This document shows positions 1 through 8,278 of a DNA stretch of 64,000 nt, in pieces. Source of the DNA: Mobilicoccus massiliensis (GTDB lineage: Bacteria; Actinomycetota; Actinomycetes; Actinomycetales; Dermatophilaceae); assembly GCF_000826525.2 (NCBI RefSeq), contig NZ_LN651322.1:1-64000 (forward strand). The letters are read 5' to 3'. The notes under the pieces are model-generated. The model was not told the origin of the DNA. It searched no databases and saw only the letters and a list, made by a program, of their open reading frames with translations. The position numbers were made by a program, and so were the translations under genes. Positions within the stretch are counted from its first letter, which is position 1, and each line of letters starts with the position of its first letter.

Positions 1-345
1 AACAGGCGGTTCCACCCCACGAGCCCGCGCAATGCGCCGACAGACGCGATGAAAGCGCCTGTCTGAGCGGGATCAGGTGACCTCGCCCGGCGCTCGGACA
101 GGCGGTTCCACTCCACGGCCACCGAACACGAGACCTCAGACAGGCGGTTCCACCCCGCGAGCCCGCGTTATGCGCCGACAGACGCGGTGAAAACGCCTGT
201 CTGAGCGGGATCAGACGGCCTGACCCGGCGCTCGAACAGGCGGTTCCACTCCACGGCCACCGAACACGAGACCTCAGACAGGCGGTTCCACCCCACGAGC
301 CTGCGTTATGCGCCGACAGACGCGGTGAAAACCGCCTGTTCGAGC
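1..345. repeat. 138-bp tandem repeat array, about 2.5 copies
   Basis: The anchor AGGCGGTTCCACCCC begins at 4, 142 and 280, giving a 138-bp period. Each unit holds two same-strand copies of an ACAGGCGGTTCCAC core and one opposed CGCCTGTCTG, so CAGACAGGCG and CGCCTGTCTG can pair as a 10-bp stem around a loop of about 48 bases. Copies differ at a few bases. No open frame of note lies here. It is not CRISPR-like, because the whole unit is repeated rather than short repeats with unique spacers. The mirror array at 25484 has one more unit. Confidence 0.9.
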
Positions 346-354
346 GGAGATGCG

Positions 355-1293
355 TCAGACCCGGTTACGGAACTCACCGTCTCCGTTCAAGGCGGCGAGG
401 TTGTCGCGTACCAGGTCGGCGTATCCGACGGGTCGCCCGCCGGCGCAGTGCGGGGTGAGGATGATGTTCGGCGCATCCCACAGCGGTGAGTCCTGCGGCA
501 GTGGCTCGGTCTCCATGACATCGAGGGCAGCACCGCCAAGGGTGCCGGCCCGCAGCGCCTCGATGAGCGCCTCCTCGTCGAGCACCGATCCGCGGCCGAC
601 GTTGACGAGGTACGCGTGCTCGGGCAGGAGGGCGAGCCGGTCGGCGTCGATGGTGTGACGCGTCGCGTCACCGCCAGGAAGGATCGAGATGAGGACGTCG
701 GTCTCCGGCAGCGCGGTCGCGAGGTCGGCGTCGGTGACGACCTCGAATCCTGCCCGCGTTCCGGCAGTGCGCGCGACACCGCGCACTCGCGCCCCGAGGG
801 AGGCGAGCACGGGCGCGAGTGTCTGGGCGATGCTGCCGAAGCCCCAGATCAGAACGTTCGCATCGAGCAATGTCGTGATCGGCCCCTGGGGATGCAGCGG
901 CTGGTGGCCGGCGAAGTCGTGCCGCCACGTGTGGGTGCGCTGCGCCTCGAGGCAGGCGGGCAGCCTCCGCACGAGGGCGAGGACGAGTGCGAGGGTGTGC
1001 TCCGAGACGGTGGCGTCGTGCAGCCCGACCCCCGAACAGATGACGACGTCGTCACCGAACCCGGCTGCGGTCAGCTCGTCGGTGCCCGCCATGAAGCCCT
1101 GGATGAGGCGCACGTTCGTCAGCAGTTCGGCGTCCTCGCGGTGCAGTCGTCCCGGCCTGCCCCAGACGACGAACACGTCTGTGTCCGCTACGGATCGAGG
1201 CAGCGGTCGGGCGGCGTCATAGACGGTGACCCTGATGTCACCGTCGAACTCGGGCGCGTCGAGCGTGTCGGGCCACAGGAGATTGGTCGTCAT
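355..1293 (-). CDS. D-isomer-specific 2-hydroxyacid dehydrogenase (NAD-dependent)
   Basis: A 312-residue cytosolic oxidoreductase of the family that interconverts 2-hydroxy and 2-oxo acids. The Rossmann motif GFGSIAQ is at about 151-157, the substrate-binding Arg is in NVGRGS (about 234), the catalytic Glu in ETEP (about 263) and the catalytic His in TPHCAGG (about 282). Length matches the family. The ATG at 1293 was chosen because GGGGGAGAG lies just upstream; the frame stays open further upstream but that part has no family character. The substrate cannot be read from sequence; glyoxylate/hydroxypyruvate or phosphoglycerate-like activity is possible. No neighbour suggests a pathway. A second copy is at 24536-25474. 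Confidence 0.9.
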   Translation of the reverse strand: MTTNLLWPDTLDAPEFDGDIRVTVYDAARPLPRSVADTDVFVVWGRPGRLHREDAELLTNVRLIQGFMAGTDELTAAGFGDDVVICSGVGLHDATVSEHTLALVLALVRRLPACLEAQRTHTWRHDFAGHQPLHPQGPITTLLDANVLIWGFGSIAQTLAPVLASLGARVRGVARTAGTRAGFEVVTDADLATALPETDVLISILPGGDATRHTIDADRLALLPEHAYLVNVGRGSVLDEEALIEALRAGTLGGAALDVMETEPLPQDSPLWDAPNIILTPHCAGGRPVGYADLVRDNLAALNGDGEFRNRV

Positions 1294-1375
1294 GCCGCCA
1301 CTCTCCCCCAGGCCGGTCGACGCCGCTTGTCGGGGCCCCGCGCACGGCGCGTATCGCGGCATCCGTCTACGTCCT

Positions 1376-1472
1376 CGGTTATCGACACACGCTCGAAGCG
1401 CACTGTGCACGCCGACGGTCATCGGCACACGCTCGAGGCGCACCATGCACCCTGCGTACGGCGTGCACAGTG
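1376..1472. repeat. Imperfect 35-bp direct repeat with an overlapping inverted repeat
   Basis: 1376-1410 and 1416-1450 match at about 30 of 35 positions (core ACACGCTCGA followed by GCGCAC), 40 bp apart. CACTGTGCACGCCG at 1401-1414 is also the exact reverse complement of 1459-1472. The block sits in the 703-bp gap 1294-1996 between the dehydrogenase and DUF808 genes. Apart from this, the inverted repeat at 1618-1734 and the DUF808 promoter, I see nothing coding in that gap. Confidence 0.7.
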
Positions 1473-1617
1473 TCTCGACGCCGTCTCCGGTGCGCGTGTC
1501 ACTTGCACGGAGCCACCCGGCCCGCGGGCCCGCTCGGCCGCAGATCCGAACGTCGCTTCTCTCCCAGCGAGCCCCGCGGCGCCGGCATCGCCTCCTCGCG
1601 CGCCGGTGATCGCGAGG

Positions 1618-1734
1618 CTCACGCAACAAAGACCGGTCACCACTCGACCGTTTTCCGACCGCGCCGCCCTGACCAGCGCTGTTGTGCGAGCACTCCGCCG
1701 GACTGCCCCGAGTGACCGGTCTTTGTTGCGTGAG
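1618..1734. repeat. Inverted repeat, 23-bp perfect arms
   Basis: 1618-1640 and 1712-1734 are exact reverse complements (core CAACAAAGACCGGTC) separated by 71 bases. No open frame of interest lies between the arms and no transposase is nearby. It could be a small non-autonomous element or the footprint of a lost insert; neither is shown. The mirror copy is at 24095-24211. Confidence 0.8.
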
Positions 1735-1967
1735 GTCCGCGCCCTCGACGCGAGACGCGGCATTCGTCGCCGGATCCGCAGGCCCGCGCCCTGCCCAGCT
1801 CTACCGAGGGGCCCGTCCAGGGTGTCTCGGAGAAGCAGATCTCTCGTCGAATCCACCTCGCCGCAGCGATGTGCCCGGGGTTGCGAGGACGATCACGCAG
1901 GCCCCGCGCCGGGACGACGATGCGTCGCCGGTGTCGCCTGAAGCCCGCGGCCCTTTACCGTGTTCCC

Positions 1968-2000
1968 ATGACGATCTCTCGCCCCGGGGCGCTCGCATGA
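1968..2000 (+). other. Possible leaderless 10-residue upstream ORF of the DUF808 gene
   Basis: ATG at 1968 lies six bases after a TANNNT hexamer (TACCGT, 1956-1961), the spacing of leaderless starts. It reads MTISRPGALA and its TGA overlaps the DUF808 ATG as ATGA, which would couple the two. Translation is inferred only. The mirror copy is 23829-23861 on the minus strand. Confidence 0.3.
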
Positions 2001-3043
2001 GCGGTGGCCTCGTCGCTCTGCTCGACGACATCGCAACGCTGGCCCGGCTCGCCGCCGCTTCGGTCGACGACGTCGGTGCGGCCGCTGGTCGCGCCAGCGC
2101 CAAGGCCGCCGGTGTCGTGGTCGACGACACGGCCGTCACTCCGCGTTACCTCACGGGATTCACGCCCGACCGTGAGCTGCCTGCCATCAAACGCATCACG
2201 ATCGGGTCGCTGCGCAACAAGCTCGTCTTCATCCTCCCGGCGGCGTTGCTGTTGAGTCAGTTCGCGCCGTGGCTGCTGACCCCGTTGCTCATGCTGGGTG
2301 GCACGTATCTCTCGTTCGAGGGTGCCGAGAAGATCTGGGAGAAGCTCCATCCTCACGAGGGAGCCGAAGAGGCCCCTGCCCTGCTCCAGGGCGATGACGC
2401 CGAGAACCGGATGGTGTCAGGAGCGATCCGTACCGACTTCATCCTCTCGGCCGAGATCATGGTCATCGCGCTCAACGAGGTGGCCGCGGAGACGTTGTGG
2501 GCGCGAGCGATCATCCTGGTCATCGTCGCCTTCGGCATCACCATCGGCGTGTACGGAGTGGTCGCCCTCATCGTGAAGATGGACGACATCGGCCTGCACA
2601 TGACCCGCCGCAGGTCGGGCGCCGCGCAGGCGATCGGCCGGGGTCTGGTGACGGGAATGCCCAAGGTCCTCACCGCGCTGGGCGTCATCGGGACGGTCGC
2701 GATGTTGTGGGTCGGCGGACACATCCTGCTCGTGGGCTTCGACACCCTCGGCTGGCACGGCCCGTACTCGCTCGTGCACCACGCCGAGGAGGCGGTCATG
2801 CACGCGACCGGTCCCGCCGCGGGGGTGCTCGGGTGGCTGACGAACACCGTGGGATCAGCGATCTTCGGCCTTCTCGTGGGTGCGATCGTCGTGGCGATCA
2901 TGCACGTCATCCCGCGCAAGAAGAAGCACGGGGACACGTCATCGCACGCGGCCGCGGACGCGGCATCTACCCCGGCCGCCACTGCCTCGGAGTCCGGCTC
3001 CGCAGAGGGCACCGGCTCCACTGCCGCACCGCCCGCGCCCTGA
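1997..3043 (+). CDS. DUF808 (YedI-like) inner-membrane protein
   Basis: A 348-residue protein. The N-terminal SGGLVALLDDIATLARLAAA, the central KRITIGSLRNKL and the GGTYLSFEGAEKIWEKLHPH stretch are typical of DUF808. Several hydrophobic segments follow (about 75-110, 140-200, 220-330), so it is polytopic. The family's function is unknown. The last 35 residues or so are low-complexity Ala/Ser/Thr/Pro/Gly after a basic RKKKH stretch, probably a disordered cytoplasmic tail. The start at 1997 is preferred because the conserved family N-terminus begins there; no strong ribosome binding site is visible, and the gene may be coupled to a tiny upstream ORF (1968-2000). It stands alone, 77 bp before the short TetR gene. 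Second copy 22786-23832. Confidence 0.85.
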   Translation: MSGGLVALLDDIATLARLAAASVDDVGAAAGRASAKAAGVVVDDTAVTPRYLTGFTPDRELPAIKRITIGSLRNKLVFILPAALLLSQFAPWLLTPLLMLGGTYLSFEGAEKIWEKLHPHEGAEEAPALLQGDDAENRMVSGAIRTDFILSAEIMVIALNEVAAETLWARAIILVIVAFGITIGVYGVVALIVKMDDIGLHMTRRRSGAAQAIGRGLVTGMPKVLTALGVIGTVAMLWVGGHILLVGFDTLGWHGPYSLVHHAEEAVMHATGPAAGVLGWLTNTVGSAIFGLLVGAIVVAIMHVIPRKKKHGDTSSHAAADAASTPAATASESGSAEGTGSTAAPPAP

Positions 3044-3120
3044 CGCACTGAGCGGCGTCGACGGAGTGTTGCCTTCGTCGCCGGTCATCCGGATCGACGC
3101 TCGGCCTCCCCGGTGATGGC

Positions 3121-3603
3121 GTGGAGCACGGCGCAGGAGATCTGCGCATCGAGGAGGTCGCGCGCCGATCCGGGGTGCATCGATCCTCGATCTACCGCAG
3201 ATGGGGCGATGTCGCGGGGATCGTGGCCGACCTGGCGCACGACATCGCGGCCGGTCTCGACGCGCCCGCGACCGGCAGCCTGCGCGGCGACCTCGAAGCG
3301 CTCGCCGTTCAGGTGGCCGCGCGCCTCGACGGGGACGGGCCTGCGCTGATCACCGCACTGCTCGCATGGTCGGATCCGGGGGTCCGCGACGTGCTGCAAC
3401 AGTTCTGGGAGGAGCGGCGAGCCACCGTCGCCACCGTGCTCCGACGGCACGGTCACAATGACGACCCGGCATCCGTCACCCGGCTTCTCGCCGGCCCCCT
3501 GTACTACCAGGCACTCATCGAGCGACGCTCACCGACGCACGCCACCATCAGCGATGCGGTCTCAGCGGCGGTTGCCCGCATCTCGGTGACGTCCCCTGCC
3601 TGA
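3121..3603 (+). CDS. Short TetR/AcrR-family regulator, N-terminus possibly missing
   Basis: 160 residues. Residues 1-30 (LRIEEVARRSGVHRSSIYRR) are the second and third helices of a TetR helix-turn-helix; the rest is an alpha-helical ligand domain. The usual first helix (a run such as RILDAALxLL) is absent. Upstream the frame is open to a stop at 3049-3051 but offers no ATG/GTG and no family-like residues except HGAGD, so the GTG at 3121 may be only the best available start of a 5'-damaged gene, or translation may begin at an unusual codon. No operator was found. It faces the methyltransferase gene tail to tail. Second copy 22226-22708. Confidence 0.65.
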   Translation: MEHGAGDLRIEEVARRSGVHRSSIYRRWGDVAGIVADLAHDIAAGLDAPATGSLRGDLEALAVQVAARLDGDGPALITALLAWSDPGVRDVLQQFWEERRATVATVLRRHGHNDDPASVTRLLAGPLYYQALIERRSPTHATISDAVSAAVARISVTSPA

Positions 3604-3702
3604 TCGTCGAGCATTGTCACGCGGGCTGCAGCAGCGTGACCGCGCCGTGTTTCTTGGAGGCCGTTGCTCGCGCCGGTCACACCGGGCTCATGCGCTGACG
3701 CG

Positions 3703-4149
3703 TCAGCCGACCGCCAGCCAGCGAGGTGTCTTCGCCGTGTACGCGTCGTACGCGTCACCGAACCGATCCCGCAGAACGGCCTCCTCCGCGGGGATCTGCC
3801 ACCGATCGATCGCAGCGACGAACATGGCGACGGGAACGAGCAAGCTCGGCGATCGACGCATGACCGCGTGCGCGGCGAGGAGCCCGGCGATTCCGACGTA
3901 CATCGGGTTGCGGGTCACGCGGTTCGGACCACTGGTGACCAGCGCCGAGGCATCGGGCGTCATGGGGTTGACCGTGGTGCGGCGCCTACCGAACTCGGCG
4001 ATCGATCCGACCATGAGCCCGGCCGAGCCCAGACCGACGGCCCCGGCCACCGCGGTCGATGTCTTCGTCGCCTCGAGGTTCCTGCCGAGGGCGAGTTGCG
4101 CCCCGAACGCCATGAGCGCGAGGCCGACCGGCGGCACGCGCGGCGTCAT
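3703..4149 (-). CDS. Isoprenylcysteine-carboxyl-methyltransferase-like (Ste14/ICMT) membrane protein
   Basis: 148 residues with about four hydrophobic segments. The central stretch TSGPNRVTRNPMYVGIAG followed by a C-terminal EEAVLRDRFGDAYDAYTA is the cofactor-binding signature of the phospholipid/isoprenylcysteine methyltransferase family. Bacterial members methylate unknown substrates at the membrane, so only the class is called. The start is set at the ATG at 4149, whose ATGA overlaps the stop of a 52-residue upstream ORF; a GTG three codons earlier is the alternative. Second copy 21680-22126. Confidence 0.75.
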   Translation of the reverse strand: MTPRVPPVGLALMAFGAQLALGRNLEATKTSTAVAGAVGLGSAGLMVGSIAEFGRRRTTVNPMTPDASALVTSGPNRVTRNPMYVGIAGLLAAHAVMRRSPSLLVPVAMFVAAIDRWQIPAEEAVLRDRFGDAYDAYTAKTPRWLAVG

Positions 4150-4304
4150 CGTCGCCACCCGGCGAGGTCACGGGCACCTCGATAGACCGTGCCGCAGCTG
4201 TTCTCACGGTCGTGTTCGTGCTCGCCCCTGCGCGCAGGGATCGGATCGGCCATGGTGACGCCGATCCCGTCCATGACGTCCATGCGCGAATGAATGATCG
4301 CCAT
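4146..4304 (-). CDS. Small upstream ORF, 52 residues, possibly leaderless
   Basis: Reads from MAIIHSRMDVMDG to a C-terminus RDLAGWRR and ends inside the methyltransferase start (ATGA overlap). On its own strand a TATGGT hexamer ends six bases before the ATG, which fits a leaderless transcript; no ribosome binding site is present. It is met-rich and charged, with no recognised family. It may be a translated leader that couples expression of the methyltransferase gene. The call rests on spacing and overlap only. Mirror copy 21525-21683. Confidence 0.35.
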   Translation of the reverse strand: MAIIHSRMDVMDGIGVTMADPIPARRGEHEHDRENSCGTVYRGARDLAGWRR

Positions 4305-4352
4305 GCACCGACCATAGAGGGAACGCGGGCCGACGGCCCAACGGTCAGCGCT

Positions 4353-4728
4353 ATGCCAGTTGACAGTGGGAGACCAACAGCCGAGTCCGACGGCACGTGG
4401 CGCTACGTCGCACGTTGCTCACTCGACGAAGCGACCGGTGATGTTGTGTGGGAAGTACGCGAGCTCTACCCCCGGGCCCGGCGACGGCTTCGGCTATACC
4501 GCGAATCCGATAGCGGCGAGCGACACCACCCTGGAGGAGCTTCGTCAGGACCTCTCTCGAATGCTGACCGACCTGGATCGTCCTGTGCTCGACCTCACCA
4601 CCGGCCCGGCACGCTTGCTCGACTCCGGAAACGCCAGGATCGAATCAGTCGATCAGTTCGACCCGAATCGACAACCCACCGCGTTCCCGTCGTCTCGGTC
4701 ATGGCCGACGGCTGCTCACCTCAACTGA
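4353..4728 (+). pseudogene. Conserved actinobacterial hypothetical gene, frameshifted
   Basis: ATG at 4353 opens MPVDSGRPTAESDGTWRYVA and runs in one frame through DEATGDVVWEVRELYP. The expected continuation GFGYTANPIAASDTTLEELR then QDLSRMLTDLDRPVLDLTT is in another frame, which ends at 4728. Removing one C from the C5 run at about 4470-4474 joins them as ELYPGPGDGFGYTANP. The rebuilt product of about 124 residues resembles a small conserved protein family of unknown function. This is either a single-base sequencing error in a homopolymer or a recent pseudogene. The mirror copy (21101-21476) carries the same shift, so it gives no independent evidence. Confidence 0.65.
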
Positions 4729-4747
4729 CAAATGTGGATGTGCAGGG

Positions 4748-5842
4748 TCACACATTGAACCTGAACTCCACCACGTCCCCGTCCGCCATGACGTAGTCCT
4801 TGCCCTCCATGCGGACCTTGCCTGCGGCCTTGGCCTCGGCCATCGAGCCGGCGGCGACGAGGTCGTCGAAGCCGACGATCTCGGCCTTGATGAAGCCCTT
4901 CTGGAAGTCGGTGTGGATGACGCCCGCGGCCTGGGGGGCGGTCCAGCCCTGGCGGATCGTCCAGGCGCGAGATTCCTTGGGGCCGGCGGTGAGGTAGGTC
5001 TGCAGGCCGAGGGTGCGAAAGCCCTTGTGGGCGAGCTGGTCCAGTCCACGTTCGGTGACGCCCACGGACTCCAGCAGTTCGGCGGCATCGCCGTCGTCGA
5101 GTTCGGCGACCTCGGACTCCAACTTGGCGTTGAGGAAGATCGCCTCGGCCGGAGCGACGAGCGCCTGCAGGTCGGCGTGGAGCTTGTCGTCGGTGAGCTG
5201 GTCCTCGTCGAGGTTGAACACGTAGAGGAATGGCTTGGTCGTCATCAACCCCAGCTCGCGCAACAGGCCCACATCGGTGCCGCTCTTCGCGAGCTCACCG
5301 GCTTTGGCGAACAGCGTGTGCCCGGCCTCGAGCACCTCGTTGGCGGCGACGGCGGCGTCGAGCACAGCTTTGTCGACCTTCTTGCCCTTGACCTCCTTCT
5401 CGAGACGCGGGATCGCCTTCTCGAGGGTCTGGAGGTCGGCGAGGATGAGCTCGGTGTGGATCGTCTCCATGTCCGAACTCGGGTCAACCCTGCCGTCGAC
5501 GTGGGTGACGTCGTCGTCGGCGAACGCGCGCACGACCTGGCAGATCGCGTCGGCCTCACGGATGTTCGCGAGGAACTTGTTGCCGAGGCCCTCACCGGTG
5601 GAGGCGCCGCGCACGATGCCGGCGATGTCGACGAAGCTCACCGTGGCCGGGAGGATCTTCTCGCTGCCGAAGATCTCCGCGAGCCGGCCCAGGCGCGGAT
5701 CCGGCAGCGGCACGACTCCGACGTTGGGCTCGATCGTGGCGAACGGATAGTTCGCGGCGAGCACGTTGTTCTTGGTCAGCGCGTTGAACATCGTCGACTT
5801 GCCGACGTTGGGGAGACCGACGATTCCGATGGTGAGTGCCAC
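4748..5842 (-). CDS. ychF: Redox-responsive ATPase YchF (Obg-like)
   Basis: A 364-residue P-loop NTPase that prefers ATP and associates with ribosomes, acting in the cytosol in stress and translation control. It opens with the conserved [19 protein letters not shown] (Walker A at about 8-16), then [20 protein letters not shown] (switch I), a [20 protein letters not shown] stretch (G3/switch II), the FNLDE G4 variant at about 213-217, and a C-terminal TGS domain ending [14 protein letters not shown]. Length is typical. The start codon is GTG at 5842; a TANNNT hexamer (TAAACT) lies nine bases upstream on the coding strand, so transcription probably starts at or beside it. The neighbouring thioesterase gene lies upstream on the same strand, 66 bp away. 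Second copy 19987-21081. Confidence 0.97.
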   Translation of the reverse strand: MALTIGIVGLPNVGKSTMFNALTKNNVLAANYPFATIEPNVGVVPLPDPRLGRLAEIFGSEKILPATVSFVDIAGIVRGASTGEGLGNKFLANIREADAICQVVRAFADDDVTHVDGRVDPSSDMETIHTELILADLQTLEKAIPRLEKEVKGKKVDKAVLDAAVAANEVLEAGHTLFAKAGELAKSGTDVGLLRELGLMTTKPFLYVFNLDEDQLTDDKLHADLQALVAPAEAIFLNAKLESEVAELDDGDAAELLESVGVTERGLDQLAHKGFRTLGLQTYLTAGPKESRAWTIRQGWTAPQAAGVIHTDFQKGFIKAEIVGFDDLVAAGSMAEAKAAGKVRMEGKDYVMADGDVVEFRFNV

Positions 5843-5908
5843 GAGACCAGGAGTTTACCGGCCGCCCCGCGAACCGCCGCATCCGCCGCGGGCTGACGCC
5901 CCGCGCGT

Positions 5909-6766
5909 TCACGCGGGCAGAGTCCACCCCTCGGGGATACGCACGCTGCAGAGCTGGCGCGACTGCGCGACGAGGCGATCGGTGGAGTCCCAGAGGAGGG
6001 CGTCCTCCTCCATGAGTCCGCCGGTGAGTACGCGCGTGCGGGTCTCCATGCGTAGCCACCCCGGCGCGGGCCGCCCACGCACGTGCCCGGTGAATTCCAA
6101 CGTCGGCGCCCACCCGCCGATGCCGAGGTCGAACGACACCGGCGGCATGGCGTCGAGCATGAACAGCAGCCCGACGGGATCGGCGTCTCGGCCGTCGGCG
6201 AACCGCATCCACGCCCGCATCTCCCCGCGGCCCGACGGCCGACCGAGGGCCCACTCCGCCGTCGCCGGATCCAGGCGTAGATCGAGGCGGTGCATGAGTG
6301 GCGGGGTCTCCATCGGGCCCGCGTCGCGTGCCGTCGACGCCGACGGGCAGTGCTCGGGATCCGGCATGTCGGGCGGGGTGATCGAGCGGTGGACCTGGGA
6401 AGACGCGTCCAGATCGCCGTACGTGGCGAGCGCCCGCATGCGTTCGACGGGCGAGCCGTCGGGGCCGGCCTGACTCACGACGGCCTCACCGGTGGAGAAC
6501 GTGCGGCCGCGACGCAGCACCTCCGTCGTCACCTCGACCGGCCCGTCCACGCCGGCCGAGAGGAAGTGCGCCGACAACGCCAGGGGGTCGGCGTGGGGTG
6601 TCTCGCCCGAGTCGAGTACCTGCCTGAGCGCCTCGGCCGCGAGACCCATGACGACTCCCCCGTTCACCGCGGGTCCGATCGTCCAGTCCTCGGTCATGCG
6701 CCCGGTGAACACGCCGGGCCGATCGGTGGCGGTGAGCGCCATCGCGCTGTCGAACTCGAAGTCCAT
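5909..6766 (-). CDS. Thioesterase-family protein (acyl-CoA thioesterase-like, double hotdog)
   Basis: 285 residues. The N-terminal half has DWTIGPAVNGGVVMGLAAEA and the DPLALSAHFLSAGVDGPVEV pattern of actinobacterial TesB-like double-hotdog thioesterases; the second hotdog runs from about 150 and contains LLFMLDAMPPVSFDLGIGGW and a C-terminal strand that ends in LVAQSRQLCSVRIPEGW. It probably hydrolyses acyl-CoA thioesters in the cytosol; the substrate is unknown. The ATG at 6766 starts the conserved MDFEFDSAMAL segment. It is divergent from rmuC (167-bp gap) and upstream of ychF on the same strand. Second copy 19063-19920. Confidence 0.85.
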   Translation of the reverse strand: MDFEFDSAMALTATDRPGVFTGRMTEDWTIGPAVNGGVVMGLAAEALRQVLDSGETPHADPLALSAHFLSAGVDGPVEVTTEVLRRGRTFSTGEAVVSQAGPDGSPVERMRALATYGDLDASSQVHRSITPPDMPDPEHCPSASTARDAGPMETPPLMHRLDLRLDPATAEWALGRPSGRGEMRAWMRFADGRDADPVGLLFMLDAMPPVSFDLGIGGWAPTLEFTGHVRGRPAPGWLRMETRTRVLTGGLMEEDALLWDSTDRLVAQSRQLCSVRIPEGWTLPA

Positions 6767-6933
6767 GGCTGTGGTCTACCAGACGCGACCGATGGCAGGG
6801 TGCGACACTTCGCGTCGACTTCGTGGCGAGCACGGGCACGAATGGCGCTTTCCACTGCCTGCCCGAGACTGCGGCGACGACTGCGTCCTCGCAGGTGGGA
6901 AGGGTTGTCGGTGGTCACTGTCATCGTGCGGTC

Positions 6934-8169
6934 ATGGATCTCGTGCACCTCATCGTGTTGCTGCTCGGCGTGGCCGTCGGCGCGCTCGTCACGTGGCTCG
7001 CCGTGCGCGCCCGTTACGCGGCGCCCCTGGCTGCTCTCGGCGCCGAACGCGACGCCTTGCGCGGACGCGTGGACGAACTGCGCCGCCACGAGGAGGACGA
7101 CGAGGCCGTCATGGCGGCGCTCGCCCCGGTGACGAGCGCGCTGGCCAGGGTGGAGCGTCAGGTGGGTGTGCTCGAGCGCGATCGGGTCGAGCAGTTCGGC
7201 GTGCTCGGCGAGCGGCTCGGCGAGGTCGCCACGACCACCCGGGCGCTGCAGCAGCAGACCTCCACGCTGGCCGGTTCGCTCAACTCCTCGACCACACGCG
7301 GGGTCTGGGGCGAGACGGCGCTGCGCCGGCTGCTCGAGCACGCCGGACTGCTCGGGCGCTGCGACTTCGACGAGCAGGTCACCGCGCATACCCGGCACGA
7401 CCAGGCCGTGCGGCCCGACGTCGTCGTGCGCCTGCCCGGAGGCAAGTCGCTCGTGGTCGACGCCAAGGCACCGATGACGGCGTTCCTCGCGGCCCAGTCC
7501 GCGGAGCACCCCGAACGAGAACGACGGCGTCTGCTGGCCTCGCACGCGTCGTCGCTGCGGGGTCACGTCGAGACCCTCGCGAAGAAGGAGTACTGGACGG
7601 CGTTCTCCTCGACCCCCGAGATGGTCGTGTGCTTCGTGCCCTCCGACGCGGTGCTCGCGGCCGCTCTCGACGCCGACCCCGCCCTCTACGACCACGCGAT
7701 GGGCCGCCGGGTCGTCCTGGCCTCCCCCGCCACGCTGCTCGCTCTCCTGCGCACGGTCGCCTTCACCTGGCAGCAGGAGGCGCTCACCGAGAACGCGCGC
7801 GAGCTCCTCGACCTCGGCCGCGACCTCTACTCGCGTCTCGGCACCCTCGGGGGCCACGTCACCAAGGTCGGCGGTTCGTTGCGCCGCAGCGTCGACGCCT
7901 ACAACGCGATGGTCGGCGCACTGGAGTCACGCGTCTTCGTCACGGCCCGGCGTATGCACGAACTGGGCCTCGCCCACGATCATCCGGACGCGCTGTCGGT
8001 CGTCGACGTCGCACCCCGCCCGCTCACCGCGGCAGAACTCCTCGAACAACTCGATGACGGCAGCGCACGCCGAGACGCCCACGCCCTCGACAGTGAGCGG
8101 CCGGCGCGATCGGCGACCGGCGCAGGGTCCGAAGCGCCCGGCGTCGAGCGGGATAACCGGACGGCGTAG
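6934..8169 (+). CDS. rmuC: DNA recombination protein RmuC
   Basis: A 411-residue protein. Residues 1-20 form one membrane anchor (DLVHLIVLLLGVAVGALVTW), followed by a coiled coil (about 25-110) and then the RmuC nuclease-like domain with TRGVWGETALRRLLEHAGLL, RPDVVVRLPGGKSLVVDAKA and the FVPSDAVLAAAL segment. The D-x-K in VDAKAP fits the PD-(D/E)XK-type core predicted for the family. RmuC limits inversions between short inverted repeats in E. coli, which is of interest here because the gene lies inside a giant inverted repeat. ATG at 6934 was chosen because the anchor begins there. It converges on ispH. Second copy 17660-18895. Confidence 0.93.
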   Translation: MDLVHLIVLLLGVAVGALVTWLAVRARYAAPLAALGAERDALRGRVDELRRHEEDDEAVMAALAPVTSALARVERQVGVLERDRVEQFGVLGERLGEVATTTRALQQQTSTLAGSLNSSTTRGVWGETALRRLLEHAGLLGRCDFDEQVTAHTRHDQAVRPDVVVRLPGGKSLVVDAKAPMTAFLAAQSAEHPERERRRLLASHASSLRGHVETLAKKEYWTAFSSTPEMVVCFVPSDAVLAAALDADPALYDHAMGRRVVLASPATLLALLRTVAFTWQQEALTENARELLDLGRDLYSRLGTLGGHVTKVGGSLRRSVDAYNAMVGALESRVFVTARRMHELGLAHDHPDALSVVDVAPRPLTAAELLEQLDDGSARRDAHALDSERPARSATGAGSEAPGVERDNRTA

Positions 8170-8278
8170 GAGAGGGCCGGTCATGCTCACGTCGAGGCCG
8201 TGGCGGCGAAGCACGTCGTGGACGACGCCGTCGAGCCGGGCCCGTCAAGATCTGTCACGTGCCCCGCAGTCCGGCAGG

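Noticed and set aside
1..345. CRISPR array
   Set aside because: The whole 138-bp unit repeats, so there are no unique spacers; no cas genes are present.
8170..8278. Terminator between rmuC and ispH
   Set aside because: Only six-base stems were found in this convergent gap, too weak to call.
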